Position numbers and translations under genes: made by a program. 64,000 nucleotides of DNA from Diplolepis rosae (taxonomy: Eukaryota > Arthropoda > Insecta > Hymenoptera > Diplolepididae), in the NCBI GenBank assembly GCA_030998225.1, contig JAPYXD010000754.1, forward strand, positions 2,914,001 through 2,978,000. Direction: 5' to 3'. The notes below the pieces were generated by a model. The model ran no database searches and was not told where the DNA came from. It was given only the letters and a program-made list of their open reading frames with translations. Shown piece by piece: positions 1 to 10,879 of the stretch (positions within the stretch are counted from its first letter, which is position 1; each line of letters starts with the position of its first letter).

Positions 1-59
1 TTTGTTGATCGATTTCTAATAAACTTTCTAGAATTTTCATCTGATTAAAGCTTTTAATA

Positions 60-1198
60 CACGGAAAAAATTTGTCGCTTAAAAAGTCATCGACTTTGTA
101 TAATACTCGTGGATAGGTTAGAAAGTCGACTAAACATTATGAGCCTCCTTATTGAAGAATATGATAGATAGTCGCTGAAAATGTAAAACGTAAATTCGAA
201 AGTTTAAGTGACAGTCGCGGAAAATTTAAAACACCGTGGGTTGGGTTCCATTGTCTCTAAACCAGGCATCGAAAAAAGTCTAAGTGACAGTCGAAGAAAA
301 TTTTGAACAGTGTAAAAAGGAAAATATTATTTTCTGTGATATGATCCTGCACTTATATAGTTAATTATTTTTCACTTTTACATTACCGATATTAATCCTA
401 ATATGAACTTACCATTATATTTAACACTGCACATTACAGAAACGCAATTTTTTATAAACACTTCGCAGCACCGAGAATCGAACGCTAGCACGCACGCACG
501 CATCCTAACCTAATTCTAATCGCACGCCTTAACCCGCATATCCGTTACATGTCATGGAGACTTGTGTAAAATATTTGGATCACATTCAGAGTTTGAAGGC
601 AAATCTAAAATAATAGATCAATTTCAAATTTGACGTAATATACTTTATCAAGGTAAACATATACTTACTCGGAACTAATTCTTCAATGTACGCATCAATT
701 CAGATTCAAACGAAACCAAACGACACGTAATCTCAAAATCTAACCAAAATTATTACAAAAACATAAAGCTGAGCTGCATTGTCTGCTGTGCGATGCTACG
801 AATTACGTTTCTGCGCATCGCTTTTTGCGACTGTCGAAGAAATTTTAGAAGACGGCATATAAAATCTGATGGACTTTAGAATACAATTTACAAAACTATT
901 TGTTTGAATTACTTTCATTTCAAATTATTCGATAGTCTTTTAAAATCTATGACAAATGAATCCAAAGATTATGAAACTTTTCATTACTTCTTAGAAAAGA
1001 TCAGTTAGTGTTTAAAATACTTTTATAATAGTAAATACGCGACTTTTTTTCTTCGACCTGGTTTTCTAAAAGTTAGTCGACTTTTTTCTACTATTTCCTA
1101 AAAGTCATTGAAACCTTACAAGACTTTCTCCGATGTTACTTTCTGTCCACGACTCTTCGAATAGTCTGTTAAATTTTAAGCGACAAATTTTTTCCGTG
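60..1198. mobile_element. CACGG-ended non-autonomous element, TA duplication
   Basis: The ends are inverted repeats: CACGGAAAAAATTTGTCGCT at the left, and its near-exact complement ending in TTTTTTCCGTG at 1198. TA lies directly outside both ends. The interior has no open frame. It carries many short GTCG/CGAC words in both orientations and an imperfect tandem of about 36 bp (206-241 and 278-313, sharing AAGTGACAGTCG). It is the largest member of the CACGG clan in the window. No transposase is present, so mobilisation in trans is inferred. Confidence 0.75.
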
Positions 1199-1625
1199 TA
1201 CTTAATCAAAAAATATTCTGAAGGAAAAAAAATCAGTAAATATTAGCTTTGATAATCTTTTTTTTTTACTGTCGACTGTCCAATCCTCAAGGGCATATGG
1301 AGTCAATAGTTCACGTGATTATGTAATGAATTTCAGTATTCCCCAAAAATTTTTTACATTAATAAAACGCTTTTCGGATTGGTTCGGAAATAGATTTCGG
1401 ATTTGTTCTGATTCGATTCCTTTCCGAAACTTTAGACAGGGATATTAATTAAGAGTTGTAGACTTTAATTAGTTTTAAACAATTAAGAAAATAAATTTCT
1501 GTATTATTGACATCAGAAGTTTTTCATTTATTCAAAACCAATTAAAGTGTATAACCCTCCTTTAATACGTCCTTCATCCTGTCCCAAAATTTCAGCAAAA
1601 CTATGCATTATTGTAAACAAATTTT
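1199..1625. other. AT-rich stretch without recognisable features
   Basis: I see no open frame of note, no inverted-repeat ends and no match to the repeats described elsewhere. A short patch near 1370-1430 has reiterated TTCGGAT-like words, loosely similar to 25610-25710. Confidence 0.5.
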
Positions 1626-2170
1626 GAAGGTAATTAATAATATATTATGTGACTAGGCGCATAATGAGGGTTATTACGCGACGAGCGGCAATGCTCGCAG
1701 GAGATCGAAGCCGAGACAAAGCCGAGACCAAGCCAAGGCGCGATCAGTCCTGCGAGCATTTTAAGTTAGTCTCGTAATTACCCGTATTGTGTGCATTGGC
1801 ACGTATTCTATTTTATGTGACTTCGGTGCGTATGCGAGTTTTTATGCGTACGCTCGGATCTAATCTAGTATTCATTATGATTCTCGTCCATTTCATTTGA
1901 TATTTCGCGGCTAGTTCCGGCCATTTTGATTTTCTAGATCTTGTGTAATAGTAGTGTATTGTAATAGAGCATACGCAGTTCAAATGTACAAGGCTTTGTC
2001 AGTACGGTGCCAACGCTGTACGAAGAAGAAGAAGATTACGCTCCGCTGTATGGTTATAGGCACATGCACAGTTCAATTTTTACATTACATTCCACTGTAT
2101 CGTAATACACAACATTACGCTACTCTCAAGTGTAGCGCAAAAACGAGTTTACGCGCCGGAGGCACATAAA
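1626..2170 (+). repeat. Dispersed repeat, copy 1 (with internal foldback)
   Basis: This ~545-bp unit recurs at 2738-4079, where it is interrupted. It runs from GAAGGTAATTAATA to GCCGGAGGCACATAAA. Its first 170 bp (1647-1793) fold back on themselves: GCGCATAATGAGGGTTATTA is answered by a complement near 1770-1790, and GCTCGCAGGA by TCCTGCGAGC. The 71-codon frame at 1954-2169 lies in the repeat and looks incidental. This copy lacks the 873-bp insertion of copy 2, so it shows the empty site. Confidence 0.7.
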
Positions 2171-2737
2171 TTTTTTTTTCTGATTACATGACCCACTTAC
2201 TCCATTCTCTTAAATTCAAGTTGAAAGTCTTGAATTCAGTTTATGTTTCTTAGATTTAAGGGGGTAGGCCTGTGTGTCACTTTCGAAAAATCGATTTTTT
2301 TATTGCTTATTTCTAATCTAAAAATATGTTAAAAAGACTTGCGGAAAATCTATTCAATCGATTCGGCTCAAATTTTGTGTGAATTATTTTTATGCATAAT
2401 GTGAGGTACTCACGTAGGGATTTCTAAAAAAAAAATTTTCACGTTTTTACGGCTCATTACGCTTGAAAACAGAGGGAAAAATGAAATTTTTTTTTGCAGA
2501 GTGCGCCATTTTGTCAATTTTTCAAAATTTACTAAATCCCTACGTCAGTATTTCGGCAACTTAATTACGAATAACGAAGTATTTTCGTTTTAGAAGACAG
2601 ATGCGTACTGTATTTTGCACACCGTTTGGGTCTGCCATTTTGAGAAGGTCTCGTTCCTGCTTCGATCATTTATTTACTAATCTAATAACACCTTTGAAAC
2701 AATTAATGTAAAATATTTAAGAATAACGCGAGAAAAT

Positions 2738-4079
2738 CGTGAAGGAATAATTAATAGTGTATTATGTGCCTAGGCGCATAATGAGGGTTATTACGCAACC
2801 AGCGACAATGCTCGCAGGAGATTGGCACGTATTCTATTTTATGTGACTTCGGTGCGGATACGAGTTTTTATGTGTACACTCGAATCTAATCTAGTATTCA
2901 TCATGATTCTCGTCCATTGCACTTGATATTTCGCGACTAGTTCCGGCCATTTTGATTTTCTCGATCTTGTGTAGTAGTAGCGTATTGTAATAGAGAATGC
3001 GCACACGGAGAAAAATTGATATTGACCCATAATATCTAGATATTGAAGCACAATGTCAGTAGCATTCAACTATGTGACACACATTTAGATATTCTACTTC
3101 AATGCCTGCAGATATTGAAAAAAAGATATTAACCACCAGTATCTCAGATATTGAGCTTGATTATCTCAGATATTAAAAATGAATATTCAAGATACTAAAC
3201 TTCTGAATATCCTCGTTAGTAAACTTGAATGTCTGAGGTACTAAAGTTGAATATCTCAGATATTTAACTTCAATATCAGGTATACTGAAAAGGTAAGTTA
3301 TAGATATTATAGCTCAATGTCTAAGATACTCAAAAAATTATTTTAAAGGTTGTAAAATAACTAAATATTCAGTTTTTAGAAAAAAATCAAATAATATTTT
3401 ATTATGTACATAAGTATATAGTAGATTTATATACATTGATCTCATTTTCATTATTTGGCATGTCTAAAATAATTAAATGTTCTTGTTAGAAACTTAACCT
3501 TAACACTAAGGTTAGATTTCATTCTCGGCTATAAACTACATATAGAGAAAATATATAGCTTATATGCTTTACTTACTGCATCTCAAGTTAAAGTCCCAAT
3601 CACTTTTATTCCATTAGAAACACTTATTAGAATCTAAGAAAACTTTAATAAACCTTCAAAATTTATCTTTCCGGCACGCTGCAAGCATGTTAATCTTTGA
3701 TACACTTAGATTTCTTTGAGCGCGAAAAAGTGATCACATGACCTTTATATATATGCGCGCGCACTTCATGCTTCAATATCTAAACTATTGAATCTGAATA
3801 TCAAATGTTACTTCTTTGGAAAATCTTATTTGATCCTATTTGAATATATACTTTTCAATATCCATTTTTTTCCGTGCAGTTCAAATGTATAAGGTTTTGC
3901 TAGTACGGTGCCAACGCTGTACGAAGAAGAATGAGAAGAAGATTACGCTCCGCTGTATGGTTATAGGCACATGCGCAGTTCAATTTTTACATTACATTCC
4001 TCTGTATCATAATACACAACATTACTCTATTCTCAACTGTAGCGTAAAAACGAGTTTACGCGCCGGAGGCACATAAAAA
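2738..4079 (+). repeat. Dispersed repeat, copy 2, interrupted at 3004-3876
   Basis: Matches copy 1 from the AATTAATA...TATTATGTG start to the GCCGGAGGCACATAAA end. Two differences stand out. The right arm of the internal foldback is deleted: GCAGGAGATTGGCAC joins what in copy 1 is separated by ~125 bp, with AT shared at the junction. An 873-bp element also separates GAATGCG from GTTCAAATG. The copy sits wholly inside the TTAA-bounded element. Confidence 0.75.
3004..3876. mobile_element. CACGGAGAAAAA element with GATATTGA words, CA duplication
   Basis: The left end is CACGGAGAAAAATTGATATT; the complement of the right end is CACGGAAAAAAATGGATATT. The flanking dinucleotide is CA on both sides (3002-3003 and 3877-3878). 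Removing the element and one CA restores the sequence seen in copy 1 of the host repeat. The first ~300 bp are packed with AGATATTGA-like words on both strands, and related words return near the right end. No open frame is present. Confidence 0.75.
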
Positions 4080-4202
4080 ATCTTATTTACTTTACCTACA
4101 CGTTGATCCTAAAAAAGCGCTCAAAAATCGCTCTTGACATAGGTCTACCCCCTTAAGTTATTTTGGTTATGAAGGAAAAAGTTTCTATCTCTGATTGAAA
4201 AC

Positions 4203-4417
4203 ATGTACTTACTTACAGATCTAATGTTCATTGAACGATGGAAAATATTTGTTTGAAAGCGAAATGATTAGTTGCTACCCCAGTAAATTGAAAAGTGGCC
4301 TCTGTTTCATGACAGATTGTATATATAAAGGGCCCTAAATATAAACATAATAATTAATTTTGTTATGAAAAAAAATATTTACCATCGTTCAATGAAAGTT
4401 CACAACTGTAAGTACAT
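4203..4417 (+). mobile_element. GTACTTACAG MITE, copy 1
   Basis: Inverted ends of the ATGTACTTACAG...GAACGATG type, with a small duplication of ACTT at the left end. The flanking 9-mers ATTGAAAAC and CTTAAAAAC agree at 7 of 9 positions and are probably an aged target duplication. Confidence 0.8.
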
Positions 4418-4570
4418 CTTAAAAACTTGTTATTTGCGAAAAATAATATTAAGGCACAGATATCTTAAAAAGAATCTATGGTATTTAAGAGTCCTAGTAA
4501 ACCGGCTGAACTGAAGGGTTGCGCTACAGCGTAACCATAAAGTAACCCTAAAGTAACCTTAAAATAATCA

Positions 4571-5014
4571 AAATGCAATCATTTTATTTTTCAACGTTAG
4601 AAATTTTTGAGAATATCAGAAACGCATACCCCCATGCCAGCAGTGATATTATACGCTACTTTTTATCGTACGCTATAGTTTTTATAACCTGGGGGTAAAA
4701 CCTTACTACAGCAGCGACGCACATAACCTCGGTTTTCATCATTCTCAGGTGTTATTTTTTTAAGGATTCTCTATTTAAAAATACTTTAAAAAATTTGCGG
4801 AGTCACTTTTCCCCCTCGAATAAATATTAGACTTGTTAGGATTCTCATTATGCGTTAAAATTGATATTATAAGGTAATGGAGAAATGCAATTATTTTATT
4901 TTTAACGTTAGAAATTTTCGAGAAGATTAGAAACGCGTACCGCCATGCCAGTAGCGATATTATACACTACTTTTTATCGTACGCTTAGTTTTTATTACCC
5001 GGGGGTAAAACATC
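4571..5014 (+). repeat. Two direct copies of a ~130-bp unit
   Basis: The segments at ~4571-4705 and ~4883-5012 align over their length. They share TTTTTATCGTACGCT, CGTTAGAAATTTT and the closing GGGGGTAAAAC, with scattered substitutions. About 180 bp of unrelated sequence lies between them. No function is apparent. Confidence 0.6.
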
Positions 5015-5180
5015 AAGCACATTTTCTCAATTTTTTAAATTTCAGGTTCAGCGGTGAGTGTCCTTGAGAATGTGTCTCGGTGAAAGGAATTCCTAAAGGG
5101 CCGGAAGGAAAGCAAACAGTCCAAAGTAGATATAGTTTGATACCTCAAAGTTTCCTTGAAGACACGAGATAAGGCTGGAT

Positions 5181-5636
5181 GTGTTCTCGCTGTTGCGGTA
5201 TATCGTAGTCTTTATGAGATTCCATACTTTACGAGAACTGTCGTCACATCTTGTAAATACAATAACGAACGTATTGCTCCAGTTGTTGAGAAAATTCTTC
5301 AGTTTCTCCCCTTTGTATCTGTACTTTATAGTTAATGCGAGTTGTAATGTTTACTGGTTTCCTGTAAATCACGACGCCCGTAGATCCGATACATTTCCTA
5401 ACGACCGCCCAGAGGCAGCTTCATGCCTCTTTCACAGCTCGAACGTAGTTGGCAATGAGACAATCTTCACAGTTTTTTTTCCCTACCAACTTCTTCTGCT
5501 CTCAGTTGTTTGTAGTCTACCTTTTTTTTATGGTGATCCCACTAGATCTACGTTTTTTGATTCTTTTTATGGGGATCGAGCTAAAGTCGTACATTCAAGT
5601 TCAAGTAAAGTAATATATATATATATATATACATGA
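5181..5636 (+). other. 151-codon open frame, unrecognised
   Basis: This is the longest open frame in the window. The predicted product is rich in Phe, Leu, Ser and Tyr and has hydrophobic stretches near residues 1-15, 33-55 and 93-112. I recognise no domain. The last codons run into an (AT)n microsatellite, giving an IYIYIYT tail, which argues against a real C terminus. A pyrimidine-rich tract ending TTTCAG at about 5039-5044 resembles a splice acceptor upstream. The segment is less AT-rich than its surroundings, so an exon or UTR is possible but unproven. Confidence 0.2.
5612..5631. repeat. (AT)n microsatellite
   Basis: An uninterrupted run of about ten AT dinucleotides. Confidence 0.9.
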
Positions 5637-5939
5637 CCTCATTAAGAAGAACAAGAGGTAAATACACTGGTCAACAAAATATGACCTATGTGTTCATGGA
5701 ATGAGATATATCATTTCCAGAGTAGTTTTCTGTGCTGAATCCAAATCTGGCCTCTTTTTTATCCCAGTACGTCAGGTTTTTGAGATTTTTGAGTTAAAAA
5801 TAATTTTCGAAAAATCACAAACCGTATGATAAAAGGGTGTAAAATCTCTTATTCATTCTTCGATCGAAATATTAGACACGTATTTTTTTATTTTAACCCT
5901 TTAACTGCCGAGTTTCTTCTGAGGGTTCGGTAAAGTCGA

Positions 5940-6240
5940 TATATGATGAATCTGAATTCATGAGTACCCAATGTGAGAAAAAAAAATTATTCCAGAATTT
6001 CCCTATCCTCAGAAACTACCCCCGAATGGGAAAACCACCTCAATCGCATAAAAATATTTTCATTTCATTTCCCATCGTTTAATTCTGCCAAAAATTGAAA
6101 AATAGTCATTCCAGAATACGTAGTGGGATTCTGACGAACTTAAGGATTAATCAACCCTTATGAACTACTCCTGAATCGAGAAAAATTCATCCCCGAATGC
6201 ATAAAATGTTATCATCTCATTTTCTGCCATTTTATCCTGA
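5940..6240 (+). repeat. Imperfect tandem duplication, unit ~150 bp
   Basis: The stretches at ~6000-6090 and ~6152-6240 align. Both have a CCCCGAATG-like word, GCATAAAA(T)AT, CATTTCATTTC/CATCTCATTTTC and then a CCAT...TTTA.TC tail. Divergence is substantial. Confidence 0.5.
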
Positions 6241-6293
6241 TTTGAATCGGAGGATTTGTGTTTTGGAAAACATAAATATATTCTAATTTACAT

Positions 6294-6436
6294 TCAAAAA
6301 GCACCTCGATTCGCGAGAGACAAGAGGACTCACTTTCAAAAAGTATCCCGATTCGTGAGAGGCAAGGGGACTCACGTTCGAAAAGCACCCTGATTCGTGA
6401 GGGGGAAGGGGACTCATGTTCAAAAAGCATCCTCAC
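6294..6436. repeat. 42-bp minisatellite, ~3.4 units
   Basis: Units begin at 6294, 6336, 6378 and 6420, each with TCAAAAAGCA-like starts and GATTCGTGAGAG...GGGGACTCA cores. Because 42 is a multiple of three, the minus-strand frame (6212-6436) repeats a 14-residue word of the RVLFERESPCLSRI type. I see no evidence that it is translated. Confidence 0.85.
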
Positions 6437-7490
6437 CTCACCAATGAGAGTTAATATTCTTGCTACAAATTTTTAATGTTTTTTCAAAAATATATATGAA
6501 CTGAACATCAATAAAAGTGCATTTTCTGGCGCATCACCATAGCTAGGAGTGGTTTTTGATGTTTTTTTTTTACTGTTAATAGTAGTTTTCGTTCCTGACC
6601 ATTTTGCTACAAATTTTGTATGTGATTTCAAAACATACATGTAAGATCCCAACTCTAAAAAAAATTTCGCCTCAAAGTTATGCTCATTTCTCATTTTTTT
6701 GCAATTTTCGCACTTTTTGACAGGGTGTAAAACTAAAGGGGTGCAACTCTCGCGTTCCCTAAATTTTTCATAATTAGATGCACCCTTCATCTTCAAAATG
6801 AGACCTTAACGATGTCGATATGTGTTCATTTTTATGGAAGTTACATTTTTTTCGTACAATATGTATTTCTTAAGATATTTCGATATCTCAAGATAAAAAA
6901 ACTCATCCTGTGTGCTGCAGAAATCATAATGCGCGCTTCATGATTGATAACATTATATTCAAACCACTTGCAAGAGATGAAAAGTGTCAAGTAAGAATGA
7001 TTTATTCACATAGACGTTTTCAAACTTTAACCGAGCGAATCTGAACTTTCATAGTGTTCCATAGCATTTGTTGACAGGATATTAAGGATGCTCTTGAGAT
7101 TACTAAGTTTCTTGAGTTAGTTCCGACAACTCGGTATGGTGGTATGGTATGAACATCAACATCTGCAATATGTTGTCTTCTATTATATTTCATGATGTTA
7201 ATATACATTATCAAAAATTTCAATTGAATGTGAAGTTCAGACTCAAGCATAATTGCGCGCGTTTCAAGTACCCGCGGACTACGTTAAATAATTTAAATCT
7301 TTTTTCGAAAATGCGCCAAATACGCGTTTTTAGTAGCTTTCAACACGAAATTTCTCAAAAACTTGACGTGATGTGTAATTTCATGGTCTGAATTTGTGTC
7401 CGCGAAAAAAGGTCCATCCAGGTATGTTTAGTCTTCTAAATAAACAAACTATTGGGATTTAAAATCTTGGGTGCGCTCTAGTGCCACGAA
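6437..7490. other. No supported feature
   Basis: Open frames of 76-107 codons occur on both strands (for example 6473-6796 minus and 7149-7391 plus). They overlap or lack recognisable motifs, and none is convincing. Confidence 0.5.
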
Positions 7491-7492
7491 TA

Positions 7493-8059
7493 GTCCGGGA
7501 TCCAGCAACACTTTTGTGGGAAGTACGAAGTCGCTTTATGAACCTTGGTGAATTTCATAGAGATTGATTCCCTGAATCTGAAAATGTAGGATACTTTTTC
7601 GAAAAATTAGTCTTTTATTTGTTAATTAATTGTTTTTAAAAACAAATGAAAATTAATGTTTTTTTATACCCACTATTCTTTTTTCTAATATCATATTTTG
7701 ACTTATTCTATAATGAAAAGTTATCTGGAATTTTTTTCGAAAAAACAACTTTCGAAAAAGTGAAAATTTCCAGTTTTTAAACTCTTATTGCAAAAGAACC
7801 AATTTCCTTTTTTCAAGTTTTACTTCTGGGATTTAGTAATAAATGTGTGTTCTATGCCGTTTGCAAAGTCGTTTGTCGATCGCATATTGCGATTTTAATT
7901 TTCATTTTTTTATAAAAATAAGCTAATTAACGATTAAAGGACCAATTTTCAGAAAAAGTATTTTACATTTTTGGATTCAGGGGATCAATCCCTATAAAAT
8001 TCACCAAGGTTTATAAAGCGACCTGGTACTTTCCACTAAAATGTAGCTGTATCCCGGAC
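7493..8059. mobile_element. Foldback MITE (GTCCGGGAT ends), TA duplication
   Basis: The left ~110 bp beginning GTCCGGGATCCAGCAAC is answered by an inverted copy ending GTTGTATCCCGGAC-like at 8059. Both arms contain CTTGGTGAATTT and a TCCCTGAATC-type word. TA lies outside each end (7491-7492 and 8060-8061). The interior is AT-rich without coding potential. Length and TA duplication suit a Tc1/mariner-mobilised MITE. Confidence 0.8.
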
Positions 8060-9065
8060 TAAAAATAAAGCCAGATAGTCAAATGTTTAAGATGCATTTT
8101 GCTTTGTGCATAAAAGTGATTTTACTACTGTTTTGTGGAGCCCGAAACAATCAGTGAATAATAAAAATAAATATGATATATTTCGTAAAGAAAGTTTATC
8201 GAATGAAATTTTCATCATACAGTAAAAGAATACGTTTGCTTCCTGTTGAAACTATTTTTTTCGTAAAAGCAATTATTTTACTACATGATATGATTTTTAA
8301 CACATTATAATTTTAAATGAACTTTAATTAATTTATACAGAGAAAAAGTCTAGAACATTTCTATGCAAACAACTAATAAAATAAAAGAAGAAGAACTTTC
8401 AGTTTTATGTGTGAAATCTGAGTATTAATTAGTTTTTGCAACAACATGCAAGCATCAAGCCGTTAGGAATGTAACAAGCTCTTGAACACTTGTCTTTAAA
8501 AAAAGAGAACACATCCTCACCATCCTTTGAGAGAAGCGTCAGATATATTCATAAGGAGTAATGATGCCCGCTAGCAATTTGGAATAATTTCAGCAAATGC
8601 TCATACTCATACACATTCACTATGGCATACATAGTTCATTATAGAGTGTTTCACAAAGCTAGATGGCTATTGTGTTCTACGCATTGTGTTTCCAGCGTAA
8701 GAGTCACAATAAATTGGTAAGAAGCGTATCTTATTACTTATTTCATGGTTATAGTTCATGTCGTTTCGTGTTATAATGATTCAGAGTAGTACTCGCTTGC
8801 ATATTTGGAGCATTATTCTTCTTGAAGCGTCCTGATCTGCAAATGCAAAATTTTCAGATCATTTTCATATTTGAATACATGTGTGTTGTATGTAGTAGTA
8901 CATGTGGAGAAATTTGTTAACAAGTAGTACCATCTTTGAGATTTGACCAGAATTATTAGGAAATGTTATCAATAAATCGAAACGAAATATCACATTCTGT
9001 CATCGTCTCCGGAAACTTTACCATGAAAGATGGTGAAAAACGAGAATCTAATCGCCAAACTATAC
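8060..9065. other. No supported feature
   Basis: AT-rich sequence without repeats shared with the rest of the window and without useful open frames. Confidence 0.5.
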
Positions 9066-9280
9066 ATCTACTCACAGTTTTGAACGTTCATTGAACAATG
9101 AAAAATATTTTTTTTTTGGAAACTAAATGACAAGTTTCTTCCTCATTGAATTTAAAAGTAGCGTATATTCAATAACATATTGTATATTTGAAATTCTCTA
9201 AATATAGGCATAATTATTAATTTATTTTTAAAGGAAAAATTTTGTCATCGTTTAGTGAACGTTCAAAACTGTAAGTACAT
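9066..9280 (+). mobile_element. GTACTTACAG MITE, copy 2
   Basis: Both ends are present. The flanking 9-mers are identical (AAACTATAC), a perfect target duplication. Confidence 0.9.
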
Positions 9281-9465
9281 AAACTATACTATCATTTTGC
9301 ACTCTCTCATAGGTTTTTTCAATCATTCTGGTTTCTCTTTTAAGATGGTACTACATGCCAATTTTTAACTTTCCTAGACAGTGTTGTTTGCCTTGGCGAA
9401 GGGTTTCGAAAGTTTTTAACGGAGTTTTTATGTAATTTGTGATGATTTCTAGTATTCATATACTG

Positions 9466-9678
9466 ATGTACTTACAGTTCTGAACGTTCATTGAACAATG
9501 GAAAATTTTTTTTGTTAAACTAAATGATTAGTTTTTGGTCCAGAAAATTAAAAATTAGTGTATTGTTCATGAACGATTGTATATTTGAAGGGCCCTAAAT
9601 ATAAATATAATAATTAATTTTTTTATGGAAAAAAAAATTTTGTCATCGTTCAATGAACGTTCAAAACTGTAAGTACAT
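9466..9678 (+). mobile_element. GTACTTACAG MITE, copy 3
   Basis: Full copy with clear inverted ends and the internal GAAGGGCCCTAAATATAAA word. The flanking 9-mers are identical (CATATACTG). It is a good reference copy. Confidence 0.92.
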
Positions 9679-10152
9679 CATATACTGCAGCTGTATTATG
9701 TCCGTAACGTTTATTCTTTAAACAAAGATCTCAATCATCCATTTATGTCTTTATATTCATGATTAATACTTACAAAAATTTGAATTGATGAAAACTAGAA
9801 ATGGTGAATTTTTTTTATATCTAACATATTTTATCAAAAACGAGTATATAATTACATTTTTCGCTGCCGTAAATGTAAAATGTTAAAAACTTTAGTTGAG
9901 TCTATGCGATAATGTAAAGTTTCTTTTGAAATCGCAGTTCTTTTTTTATGATATTTCAAGTCCATTGCAAAGAAATATTTCTCTTTAGCTATAAAATGCT
10001 GCGCTTGAGGTTTCACCAGACGATCATAATAAAGTTCTTCAATAAATTTAACATTGACTGACACTTTATTCCTCAGAATACATCTATCAGTTTCCTGTCA
10101 AATCTTATATTTTATCTCATCAATTACATTTGGATCAAATGTTGCTTTGAAG

Positions 10153-10285
10153 ATGTTACTCACAGTTCTGAACGTTAATTGAACGATGGAAAATATTTTT
10201 TAAAAATCAAAATGATTGTCTATTTGAAGGGCTCTGAATATAAACATTATTATCAATTTTGTCAGAACATATGCTATAAGTACAT
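10153..10285 (+). mobile_element. GTACTTACAG MITE, copy 4, internally deleted
   Basis: The left end and part of the core are kept, and the right end is shortened to about 20 bp ending ATAAGTACAT. The flanks GCTTTGAAG and GTTTTGAAG agree at 8 of 9 positions, so this is a real insertion later reduced from within. Confidence 0.8.
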
Positions 10286-10879
10286 GTTTTGAAGTAATCT
10301 TTAATTATTTCTTGATGTTGAAAAAATGTTGTTTTCAAGTAACATTTAATTATTTCTTGTTCGAAAATTACGTATATGATTTTCTCAACATTAAAATAAT
10401 AAACAGGATAAAAGGTGACGGGGAATACACAATGTGCATTTTAAATAGCCTTGGAACGTTTTGAGAGGTAATCCCCAAGCTACAATTTCTATTTCTATCT
10501 CATCCAGCATTAAATTGACGTTCTCTTGATGTACACGAACACCCGCTAAGCGCCTGCAAAAACGCAACGACGAGGTCGAAGTTGAGCTTTAGAAAATCTA
10601 ATTTGGGTATTGCGAAAGCAGCATGTGAAATGTTTGATCCAGTTCAAAAATATGATATACACAGAGAAATTCTTCATTATAAAATCTAGTATCATTATAT
10701 TTATTTTTACTAATAGTCAATAGGAAGCGAGGATATAGTAACAAAACTAGTTTTATTTACCATAGCAATAGGAGGAAATACTTTTTCTGAAGCAGTTGTA
10801 AATATAGTGTAACTTTATAAAGTACCATTGAGAGATTCATCTTTGATGGCAAACTGAAACTATAAATAAGTGATACCTA

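Larger units (their letters stand above)
2256..4156. mobile_element. TTAA-bounded element (GGGGGTAGGCC family), carrying nested repeats
   Basis: TTAA occurs at both ends (2256-2259 and 4153-4156). The inverted termini begin TTAAGGGGGTAGGCCTGTGT on the left, and the complement of the right end is TTAAGGGGGTAGACCTATGT. TTAA target sites are known for piggyBac, Kolobok and Sola3. No transposase frame survives, so the superfamily is open. Inside lies copy 2 of the dispersed repeat, itself split by a CACGG element. That gives three layers of insertion. Confidence 0.7.
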
